From contig CM076264.1 in assembly GCA_038380795.1 (NCBI GenBank), positions 11,906,001 through 11,970,000 on the forward strand: 64,000 nucleotides of DNA. The letters are read 5' to 3'. This DNA comes from Pyrocephalus nanus (lineage: Eukaryota; Chordata; Aves; Passeriformes; Tyrannidae). The notes beneath the pieces were generated by a model. It was not told where the DNA came from. It saw only the letters and a list, made by a program, of their open reading frames with translations, and made no database searches. Of the stretch, positions 45,767 to 56,414 are shown in pieces; positions within the stretch are counted from its first letter, which is position 1, and the number at the start of each line of letters is the position of its first letter. Both the position numbers and the translations under genes were made by a program.

Positions 45767-48700
45767 ATGGAACCGCCAGACAACGGGAAGAGCGACGAGA
45801 GGTAGGAATTCATTGGGTGTCATCTTGACCTCCCAGGTGTTGGGAAAATGTCAAGGTGGTTTCCAAAAAGTAATCCCCCCCTCAGTGCAAGAGTCATAAT
45901 CCGTGAGGGGGAGAAGTAAGGAGCTGATGACTGGTGTGGTATTTGAGAACACGTCAGTGGTGGGAAAGACAAGGCTCTTCCCTTGCAAACTGGGGCACTT
46001 GAGAAGAAGAATCTAGGAATTGTATGTAGACAGTAGACTGGAGTTCCAGGAGAGAGATACCTGCATCCACTATGCCTGCACGCTTTTCCTTCCCCAGTGT
46101 CCACCAGCTCATGTGCTTATGACCCCCACTGACTGCTTCTCAATTTGGTTCACAATTAGGTGGGTGGCCAGTTTGTCCCTTCCCACCCTTCTTGATGGAT
46201 GGTAGCAGGAGTAGAAATAGCTTTTGAGAAAGAGGCATGCTGTCCCTTGTGTGTCTCATTGCTATGTGGGACAGCAAATGCTTGACCCAACTGATTTGTC
46301 AGCTGTAAGCATTCTCTGGATTTCCAAATTACTGCCATGCTGGACATGTGGCCTTGTCTGACAAGCATGGTCTGTGCAGAGAGTATCAATGGGTTGGTAA
46401 CGATGGTGTAAGATGTTGCTCATCTTTTGTCTTTCTCTTTGTGAAAGCTTGTCCAAGAAGAACAGAGACTTGCTTCGTCTTGAGGCGCAAGAGAAGAGGA
46501 GACGGGAGGCTGCCGGGGAGAAAGAGCGGTTCCCTGGGAAGACTCCCACCTTTGCAAAACCCTACAAGGTACTGGCCGTGGGGAGTGGAGGGGAAGGAGA
46601 GGAAGGAGAGCTGTGTCTTCTGCATGGGGTGTAGCAGACTTGAGCATGGGACAGGCAAACACAGCATCTTCCCATCTGCTGAACTTCAGTTCCTCCGAGG
46701 ATGTGCTTAAAGCTCTGCTGGCTGTGCAAGAGCACCATGGACTTGGGGTTGGTCTCCTGTAGGTGGAGGGAGAGTGCTCAAGAGCAGCTTGGCTGCCTGT
46801 CTCTCTGCAGCTGTGGCCATAAAAAAGCACATCTGGCCATGGTGCTCCTGAGGGCTGCAGGTGCATCTGCAAGCTTGGCTTGCAAGGACTGACAGTGGCC
46901 AGAGCAGTCCCGTGTGCTTTGGAGAGGCTGGCAGGATCAAGACCAGCTTGCCTAACTTCACTTGTAGTGATGCATGGGGATCCAGTTAAGATGCTGAGGA
47001 ATGCCCCTTGCTGAGCTGGATCTCTTGGGGTGCTACTGAAATTTCCAGCTCTCTCTTCTTGTGTTGCAGACCAAGAAGAGAGATGTCCTGTCAAGGCACA
47101 TTAGGAACATCATGGGCAGTTTCAATGATTTCAAGGTGTACATGAGACAGAATTTCCAGAAGGTCATATGGATTCCTAAAAAGTTGAAATCCAGATCCCA
47201 GACCAGGGGCAGGAACCAAGCATGTCCTGAACTGAGCTGCAGTCAAACCAAGTCCATTCAGGGCTCAGTCACAGAAGAAAGATTTAAAAATTCTAAGACA
47301 TCAAAATCACCTGAGCTGGAACCTTCCCTGGAGAAAACCAACTGCACGGATGTGCCGGCGGTTGAGGACATTTTGAGGGTGAGTGCTCTTCCAGAACAGA
47401 GCTCTGTGTTCCCTTCTAGTTGGCATGCATTAGGGTAAGGAGTGGGCAAAAACACAGTGCTCCACTTCTGTTCCCTCTTGATAGCTGCTTCTCTCCACTG
47501 TTTTCCAGGAAATGACCTTCCTATTTTCACATCCCCTGTCTCCACTGCCCATTCCTCCAAAAGCAGAGCCTTCCACATTGCCACGCTCAGCAAAGGTAAA
47601 CCAGCCCCTTTTTGCCAGGGCTTTGGTCAGTTTGCAAGAGAGCTTTCTGCCTTCTTCATGTGCTTTCATCTGCTTTGGAGCCCAGGGGATCTCGAGTGGT
47701 CAAACGCTCTGAAATGCAGAGGCAGCCCGTGCCTTTGCAGGCAAAGCTCAGCTGCTTCAACAGCAACTCAAGGAAAGCAACTGCCCTTGGGAAGGGGCCT
47801 TTAGTCCTTACTAGCATTTTGGTATTAATCAACTTGCATGCCATGCCTAGAGCAGTTGGTAAGCAAATGTTTGCCAAGTGCCTGCTGCTGCCATGTCAGG
47901 AAAAAACCCAAACAATCTCATGCTGCTTCCTTCTTTCTTGTCTCAGCAAACCAACTCCACCCATGTGCCATCCATTGAGGACATCTTGAGGGTAGGTGCT
48001 CTCAAAGGACAGAGCTCTTTGTTTCCTTCTATTTTGCTTGCATTAAGGTAAGAGGTGGGGCAAAACACACTGCTCCACTTCTGTTCACTCTTGAGAGCTG
48101 CTTCTCTCCATTGTTTTCCAGGAAATGACCTCCTCATTTTCACAGCCCCTGTCTCCTCTGCACATGCCTCCGAACACAGAGCCTTCCAAATTGCCACGCT
48201 CCACAGAGGTAAACCAGCCCCTTTTTGCCAGGCTTTGGTCACTTTACAAGAGAGCTTTCTGCCTCTGGCATGGGCCTTCATCTGCTTTGGAGTCCAGTGG
48301 ATCTCGAGTTGTGAAACAGCTGCTTCCAGGGCATTGTTTTGCTCAGAATTAGAACCCATTGTGCTTCAGAGTGTTTTGGAGTGGGCTGAGATGGTGGCCA
48401 GGTTAGACTCTGGGACACTTCCCAGTCAGACTCTGGCAAGCTAGTCAAAGTCTTTAGTGCAGTGGGTAACACCTGGGAAACAAATCATTGGTCAAGTGCT
48501 ATTGGGAGAGAGCTGATTTATTTATTTCATTGTCAATATACACTTTGTCCTTTCTTTCTAGGGCACAGACGGCTCTGTAGCTCAGAATCAGGGTAAGTAG
48601 AGATGCCAAGCAAACCCACAGTTTTGTGTGTATTGACAGGTCATTTCATGTACGGTGTGTGAAATGTTGTGGACAACATCAGATGTTTACAAGAATTGAG

Positions 48701-51217
48701 AAGGGTGATTTCCTCTGCTTTGTTGCAGAGGGATGAATTTAGAGTGGCCTTAGAGACTAAATGTTCATTACCTAGAAATTAAACAGTATTTCATTAAGAA
48801 ATGCCATTATGAAACCCCACTGGGAAAGCCCACCGAGTGGTGAACAATCTCAGTGGCAAAGACATCCTGGAAGAAAGTGTCTTTCCAATCTGGTGCTCAG
48901 AGATCATAGGGTGAAACAGGCTACAAGTAAGGCAAATAATGGAACCTCTTCCTGTTTGATGCACAGAGCAGTCTGGCACAGCTTCAGGAACATTGCCGAG
49001 TTCTCGGCCAAGATCACTGTAAGTAACCAGACCCTGGTCCCAGCTCTACTGGACAGTTACTTAAAAGAACGTGTTAGGTATAAATACTCATGCTCCTTGA
49101 GGATTCTGAAGCTTCAGGTTTTATCAGATTTTTGTTAAAAAACTTGAGTGAAGGGAATTATTTCTGGATGGACTCATAGAAAGGTTTAAGTTGGAAAAGG
49201 TCTTTAAGATCATCAAGTCCAACCATTAATCCAGCAATGCCAAGTCCACTAAACCATGGAAGAGTTACATTGGCTCTGTTAAAACCAAAAGAGAACTGAA
49301 GAACCCCCCACAAGTATTAATGTCCTACTGTTGGGGAGCAGTACAGGCTGAGAGTGTGTGAGTCTCTTCCTGTGCAAGGATCAGACTCTTCACCCCTGCC
49401 AGCTGGGACAGGGAGCCTTTTGTGAGGAGCATTCCCTCACAGAGGTTGTTTTGGCAAGCACAGCCCAAATCTTGTTCAGTGTCTGCTGCTTGAGGGTTTA
49501 TCTGCCTTGGCTGATATTCATCTTCTGGTTGTCTTTCAGTTGGCTCCTGCATGACCTGCACCTCAGTGATAGTGAGGAGAGTGAGGACAACCAAGTCAGT
49601 TTGGGATGTTGTACACACCAGGCACACACACATGCCTTGGACTCATCTCAACTTGTTGCATTGTTCTGAGTTCCTTCAGCTAACCTTTCCTTCCCCTCTC
49701 TTCTATGTCTTTGTGACCAAAACAGCTTGTTGAAAAGCCTTCTTCTCCACTTGCTGGTCCAAGCTCCTCATCCCCGGACACCAGTGACTCAGAGAGCTCC
49801 TGGGGCTCAGAGACCCGCCACACCGTGGGTACCAAAAGGCCTGGCAAGCCCCTGGTGCACAACAGGGCCAAGAGATGCCGGAGGGAGGACAGCGAGCCTG
49901 ATCCATTGGAGATCAGAGCCCAGTCCTCCAGGGACAAGCAGGCAGTCAGACAAAGAGTGAAGCTGGAATCTGCTTGTGGGAAAGACCTGAAGGCCGCACT
50001 CCAAGAGCCCCCCGAGAACAGAAAGGGCTCCCACCAGGCCAAAGTCACACAGCCCTTTAGTCTCGGGGTGAAGAAATTCCTCTCGCCAGCGAGAGACCCC
50101 ACAGCTCCTGAGCTTGTCCGGGTGAAAGAAGAGCAGCAGAGAAGAGCAGAGACCAAGGACCTCCCTGGTGCAAGGAAGCAGGACTTGAAGAGGAGAGCCA
50201 TGGACAGTGCTGATGAGCCCTGTGGGAAGAAAAAGGTGAGAGGTGGAAGGGGAGGTGGGTTTGTACAAGGACCAAGGTGGTGTTGGAAAAACTCCTGCGA
50301 AGCTTCCACTTCCCAGGTTGGGAGTGGAGCCATTATGCTTCTCCCATAAAGGTATTGTCAATCTTCTAAAAAGAGACTGTGAATCAAAACTTTCCACAGC
50401 TGTTACTCCATGGTCACACATCCCCTCCTGAGCCAATGAAAAGCCCACCCAGAAGAGATGAAATGCTTATTTTCAGCAATGAAATCAGAGGTTTCAACAA
50501 GAGGTTTAACAGTTTCATCCCTGCCACTACAAAACAATTAATCTATCTCAGCACAATTAGATAAAAAGTCATTTTTGGTTACTTGTCAGTGAGCCTGAAA
50601 TCTATATATATCTGCTGTACTATGGGTTTGCACTTGCTGAATTCCAGGTTGTTTTTTTTCCCCTGTTCTCAGTCAGAATCAGAATCACTCAAGCTTAAGT
50701 GTGTTGGTCTGTGCTTGATGTGAACTTTCAAAACCTGAGGGATTTTCTTTTCCTTTTTTCTTTCTTCCTGTTAGAGGAGACAGATGTGAAGATTAAAGCG
50801 AGTCTTCAGTAAGCAAAGACTGCAGTAAAGTGAAGTGAGTACACAGTGGTGGGATGTCAGAAGGATGCTTAAGTCCAAGTCTCTCTTAACAAAGGGGAGG
50901 TGAAGAACTGTATCTCCTGTCCTACTATTCCAGAGTTTGCTTCTAAGATAAGATGCCTTCTGAAACCTCATTTCCTTGAGATTTGCCTTTACAAAATGTG
51001 CGGTAGGAAGGCTGTAAAAAGGCTCACAGTAATGAGGCAGTTGCTGAAATTCTCAAGGCTTTGCAAGTGCCCTTTGAATAAAGTAACTGGATTTGCTGAC
51101 TGTCCTCTGTCAGATGTGCCTGTTGTATGAAACCAACCAATGGTTTTCTCTCTCCCTCTTTTTCCAGAGATCTTGGCTGAAGTCGGAAGAGAGACCTGGG
51201 CTCTGGTATTGACCTGA
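45767..51217 (+). CDS. AFF1-like: AFF1-like gene copy 5 (long form, diverged exon 3)
   Basis: Exons: 45737-45801 (ATG 45767), 46448-46568, 47070-47378, 47509-47595, 47947-47991, 48122-48208, 48562-48592, 48967-49018, 49540-49594 and 49726-50235. These join in phase to 444 codons. Exon 3 differs from all other copies by about ten amino acids yet stays open, and its motif reads VPAVEDILR, nearer to the VEEIL of AFF1 than the usual SIEDILR. Both ELL modules and the full large exon are present. A possible small exon 50673-50706 would shift phase so that 51168-51217 reads as the C-terminal homology remnant, ending at TGA 51215-51217 because of a 7-bp deletion (about 471 residues). Including exon 50775 onward instead stops at TAA 50810-50812. 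Which 3' end is used cannot be told from sequence. Confidence 0.78.
47379..47991 (+). repeat. 613-bp internal duplication, copy 5
   Basis: Exons 47509-47595 and 47947-47991. The first about 120 bases carry private differences that continue the diverged patch of exon 3; the rest matches the other copies. Confidence 0.9.
49166..49260 (-). mobile_element. CR1 fragment, intron of copy 5
   Basis: Antisense CR1 tail with the GGTTTAAG variant shared with copies 0 and 6. Confidence 0.78.
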
Positions 51218-51478
51218 CTGACCTGTTCCACTCCACCAGACAGGGAGAAGCAGACTGGAAGAAAACATGCCTGAAATGTTTCCCCAGGACATCAAATCCC
51301 TTCCAGTTTTTTTGTAGTTTAGAAGCCTTAGGAGCTTAGAATCTTAAAAAATTAGGTGTTTTTGAAGACTTAGAAGCTTAGTTTAGCAATTTTTTGGATT
51401 TGTTCAAGAATACAACTTGAAATTTTTTGCAATTTTGGAAACTTAGGGACTTAGAAGCTTAGTGTAGTTACTTTTTTC

Positions 51479-51484
51479 AATAAA
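51479..51484 (+). promoter_or_regulatory. Poly(A) signal, copy 5
   Basis: AATAAA about 310 bases after the last exon acceptor, matching copy 0. Confidence 0.6.
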
Positions 51485-53319
51485 ATACCCCCAGGCAAAA
51501 ATGGAAATTGTGTAGTTTTTTAATTATTCAGAAAGCACCTGCATGCAAAGATGTCTTGAATAAAGTGGAAGTTTTCTTTTTCCAATGGGAAAACTTGGCT
51601 GTGTGGTTTTTTCAGGTAGTTCTTTCACCTGCCTTTAAAACTGCAAAGTGCAATGAATTGTCTGAATGGGCCAATGTATTGACGGTCTATAAACATTTCC
51701 CTTATGAGTAACCAACAGGACAATCATCACACATATTGCTGACAAGGACATCTGCCTCCAGAGGCTATTATGTGACATCCCACAGGCTGCAGTAGTTGTG
51801 TGCCCAGAGAACATGCCAGAGGAATGTTTTCCAAGCTCTCGCGCACATCCAACGCCCTCAGCACTCGAAGTGAGTTACTGAGGCTCTTGCTCCCTTTCAG
51901 CCTTGGAAGCCTCAAGCTGGGGTGGCAAATGACAAGGTGTGTTTGGAAACAGCTCTGCCCATCTTCTGGGGCAGAGGGAGGTCACTCATGGGCTCCTTCT
52001 CAGCCACACTACAGGGTGGGCCCAGATACTTAGAAACCTGTCAAGGGAACATGGAAGGGAATAATGAGCTGTTTGCAAGCATTTCTCCCTTGTCACAGTA
52101 ACTGTGATGGCAGCATCCCCAGCACTGGTGTGTTCAGTAAGATGACACCCTCCTCCACCCAAAGATTTCCTGTGGTGTGACAGCACATTCAGCCAATCCT
52201 CATATCCAAAAGTGTGCCTTAGTCCTCTGGTCCTCTCACATCCCTCGCCCTGTCCCTGACAGACCCGTGGGAGTGGTGAAGAGAAGGATGGTATCCCAAA
52301 ACAAGTGTGTTTACAAGGGAGAATTTTCTCCCTTTTGCACATCATTTCATGAGGTAGAACAGGTCTGCACATGTGCAGCAGTCCCCCCTTTGTAAAATAC
52401 CTGTTCATGGGTTTGAGGCTCATCAAAAGGGACAGGAAGTAAACACCAGCAAAATGTCAGCATTTCCAAAAGTAGTTTCTGTAGCAGTGGTTACAGTCTG
52501 GTCGAGAGTGGTGGTTGCAGTCCAGTCGAGGTTTTGCTCCTCCTCTAGATCCCATGAGTGGTACCAAAAAAACCCAAGACCCCAAGATTAAATACCCTCA
52601 GGTTCAGGCAGGAAGGCTCAGCACCTCCCCCAGGCCAGGGAGTTCCACAATGGGTGACTGTGAGTTGAGGGTGTGAGGACAGGAACATCCTCCTATCTCA
52701 CAGGCTTCTCAATGCCCAGCTTACAGCCTGAGGGGTCAGGTGTGCTCTGGGCAGCTGCTGCCAATGCTCTATTGTTAACAGTTTCTGGGAAATGACATAG
52801 AAGGTTTAGAATACACAGTTTGGGTTACACCCACCCAGGGATGAACTGGTCCCAGCTGCTCTAACTAGAGCAGTGCCAGGCGGGATTTGGTTTCACACAG
52901 GCGCCCTCAGCCCCAGAGCCACCATGCCAGGGCCATGGCTGCAGCTCCATCCCCTTTCCCAGCAGCCCTGCAGGCTCCATGGTGACCCTTCCCCACTGCC
53001 AGAGCCTGCTGTTGTTCAGGTGTCCCCTTGCCATCTTTGCTGCGTCATCAGACACTTTTTGCCCTCTGCTTCCCTTCCAGAGTCTGCCAATTAAATAACC
53101 CTTAGGAACAGCAGAATGAAACTTTCAGGTGCCAGACCTGAAAGTGTTGCCCCTTGTTCTTTGGCATCATTGCCTCACACTCCTGGAGGAATGTGTGCCT
53201 TCACTGGAGAGACACAAGCAAGGTGGAGACGAGAAACACGACTGTGAGAGATGGGGATGAAGAAAGATACCAAAAATGGAGACAAAATTTGCAAGATTCC
53301 TGGGATGAAGAAGCCTCTA

Positions 53320-53730
53320 TGTGACAACACTATGGACTGATATTATGGACTGTTGCAGTGTTCTAGTTTTTAGCGTTTAGTGTTGTTTAGTGTACCTCCT
53401 CCTCATATTGTACCTCCATAGTTTTGTATAAATTTTCCTAGTTGTTTGTTCCCTTCCATTCCTATTTTCTGTTTGGCTGTTTAATGCTGCCCTGCAGATA
53501 TTCCTTAAAAGGTTATGCCTCGCCCAATTTTTCCTTATAAAGATGTGTTCATCCACTATCCTTCCTTATGCAGATCCTATTTGCATGTTCCTACCCAGTT
53601 CCACCCCCAGTTCCACAAAGTTCAGCTCATGCCCTATATAAGGGAGGCGTCATTAAACTGCACCCATACCCCGAGGAGATCGCTTCTTTCCTTGACGGGC
53701 CGCGTCACACGGCTGGTTCGGGCCCCCTCT
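53320..53730 (+). mobile_element. LTR-like remnant in long spacer (second)
   Basis: Counterpart of 5460-5870, continuing past the GGGCCCC at 53720-53726 because the deletion is absent here. Confidence 0.45.
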
Positions 53731-54260
53731 GCCTGTGCAGCATTTCTGGTGCCGAGGCTCTGGGCTGCTACAGGGTGAGACCAGTGTCCTGATCTCTTCA
53801 GAGGAACTGCTGCCTCCCTGCAGCTCCTGTGCCCGAGTGACAGATTCAGCTCCTCCCAGATTGCAGCTGAAGGGATCCCACCTGCAAGAAGGGCTGCAAT
53901 GTGCTTAGAATTGCTTCTGTGCAATTGTTTGGATACTGCTGCCCTGGCATTTCGGAGACATTTATTGGAGAAAGCAGACAAGCAGAACTTGGTCCCGGAA
54001 ACATTCAAAATTGAGACCCCACATTTTTTTTGAACATGTGCTGCAGAAGTGCTCATGTCCCATGGTTTCTAACAGTTCCTCCAGCTTGCAAAACACTCTC
54101 GGTCCAGCCGGAAGCGCATGGTTATTAAATCTGCAGAGCACAGCTGATGGAAACCGACCTACTGGCAATTCTGAAGTTCTCTTAGAAAGCTGAGAAATCT
54201 TGTCATTTATTTCTCCTCCCCTGAGCCAGCCCTATCTTTCCTTTCTTTTGCCATGACCAG

Positions 54261-54520
54261 GGAGTCACTGGTGGGGGGTTCCACAGGGCGCCATCTCAGG
54301 CCCAGAGCTCTTCCACCCCCTCCTAAATGACTTGGACCCAGGGCTGGCAGAGATCCCGAGCAAGTGAGCAGACGGCACTAAAGTGGGAGGAGCTGTCGAC
54401 TCCCTGGAAGGCAGGGAGGTCCTGCAGAGAGACCTGGACAAAGGAGAGGGCTGGGCAATCACCAACCACACACTGAGCAAGTGCGCAGAGCCCAGGAGGA
54501 GCTGTTGCCTCCCTCGAAGC
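54261..54520 (+). mobile_element. CR1 LINE fragment in long spacer (second)
   Basis: Counterpart of 6401-6660 with the same internal jump. Confidence 0.75.
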
Positions 54521-54642
54521 AAAGCATGGTGGTAGTGTTGTGGTTGAAAGCTCTCCTAAGCAGGAATTCGTAGGGGATTCCCTTCTTTGTCAGAAAATGT
54601 TCTAACAGAGAGTTGCAGTGTAGCAATCAAATGTACAGGAAG

Positions 54643-54728
54643 ATGGCGCAGCTGACAGGTAGAGCAACCGAGCTGCAGGAATCAGATCTCATGAGAAAAT
54701 CATCTGGCCAGGACTTTCTACGAGACAG
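54643..54728 (+). other. Exon-like ORF in long spacer (second)
   Basis: Exact-position counterpart of 6783-6868, again followed by the GTGAGC donor. Confidence 0.3.
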
Positions 54729-55050
54729 GTGAGCAAATCTAAAGCTTGATTTGTGCAGCAAGGTAGGAATTCTTGGAATTGATGGTTTGTCCCTTATCAG
54801 TGAGATGTTGACTTTTTTTTTTTAAGATTAATTGTGTCTATATGACTGAGGTGATTTAATACTTTATGCACCATCTGATGGCGTTACTCGGTGTACAGGT
54901 GAAATTCTTGTTGCAGAGGCCCTGGAGCAGGAGCTCCCCTGAGCAGCCTGGAACACAGCCTGCCTGCCTTTGCATCACTGCTGGGGCCCCACAAAATGCG
55001 CAAGTCACAGAATTTCGGTTTCTGCCACTTGTTTTCCTTGAATGCCTCTG

Positions 55051-55370
55051 CTCCCGCCGCCTTTGGGCAAAGCAGCTGCATGTCTGGCGCTGGTAGCTGA
55101 GGGTTCCCTCAGTGGCTGCTCCGTCTCAGCCGCCGGGCAGGGGCCGGGGGGCTCGGTGGCACAGGGCTGTGCTGTGCCCCCGTCTTGGGGACGTGCCGTG
55201 TCCTGAGGTTGGGAAGTGCCGAGTTGTCCCGTTGGAGTGGGGGGTGTGGGCGGGGCCCGCCAGGGTTGTGTGATTGTGACATCCAGGTGACAGCGGGGCA
55301 GCTGCCGAGGGCAGAGCCCGTCCCTGGGCAGCACTGCGAGGTGTGCGGCCGCACGGATCGCAGCGCAGCT
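55051..55370 (+). promoter_or_regulatory. GC-rich block upstream of copy 6
   Basis: Counterpart of 7191-7510 in the second long spacer. Confidence 0.4.
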
Positions 55371-55720
55371 CTCGCTCCGAGAGGTGTTGGTAGCTGGGAA
55401 AGCAAGTGTTTGTCTGAACATCCACTCTGTGAGGTGTTCAGTCTTTGGAAAACCTCTGTTTATCTGGACCCTCACTCTGTGAGGTGTTCATTGTCCAGGA
55501 AGACCATATTTACCTGGACCATCACTCTGTCAGGCATTCCTTGTTCGGAAAGCCTGTGTTTATCTGGGCCCTCGCTCTGTGAGGTGTTCAGTGTAGGGAA
55601 AGCCTCTGTTTATCTGGACCACCGCTCTGTGAGGCATTCCTTGTCCAGAAAGCCTGTGTGCATCTGGACTGTCAATCTCTGAGACTTTCCTGTCCCGGAG
55701 AGCCAGTTTCTGCCAGGTAG
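55371..55720 (+). repeat. 50-bp minisatellite, seven units (second long spacer)
   Basis: Seven units in register with the array at 7511, with a small change at the right edge (GGTAGCAGGCCC in place of GGTAATTCCC). Confidence 0.88.
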
Positions 55721-56414
55721 CAGGCCCTGCTTTTCTGAATGGGGGTGGGAGGGGAAAGGCCAGGTATTTGTGTCTCCACTGCCTCTATTTCCATCCCTTT
55801 AGATCAGCAGGAACAGCTTCACATGCAGATTCTTAGTACTGCCTCTGCAAGCTGAGAACAATTGTCTGTGAAAGAAGTTGTGTCCCCAAGAAAATTAATT
55901 CTTGATACTAATCTTATCCAGCCTGCAGTGGGACAAATGAATTTCAAGTGGAGGGGAAGTTCTGGGAGGGCTTGCTGCCGCTTCAGCTTTAAACCTAAGC
56001 ATCTCTGAAGAGAAGGATAGCCACAGAATCCCTCATAAAGGAGGATGATAGTGGCAGTGCAAAGCCCCCTTGGTTCTGGCCCGGGTGATGCCAAAGGGGC
56101 CCATCTTTGGGGTCCTGTGGGTTGTTTTCCTGCAGTGACTGTAACGCTTTGCCGTGCGAGTTCTGGTTTTCATGATTCTGAGGAGGGAACAAATAGGAAA
56201 TGCTTCCTTGATTTCAGATGCCTACTCTCATCCTAGTGTGTGTCTATCCCTTCGGCTTCTGAGCTGCAGGCTGAGGGGGTGTCCGACAGGATTCCCACCT
56301 GTCGTGGCCTGTGTCTTTCTGTGGCTTGCACCATTGTTATCTGATGGTCCCTTCCCTGCTGAATATCTGTTTTTTCTCTTCTAGAGAAGCTGACTCAAAC
56401 TGGAGTCATTCACA

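Larger units (their letters stand above)
51485..56384. other. Long-type spacer between copies 5 and 6
   Basis: Counterpart of the spacer at 3.6-8.5 kb at an offset of about 47,860 bases, with only scattered differences. It is far more similar to that distant spacer than to the adjacent short ones. Confidence 0.8.
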
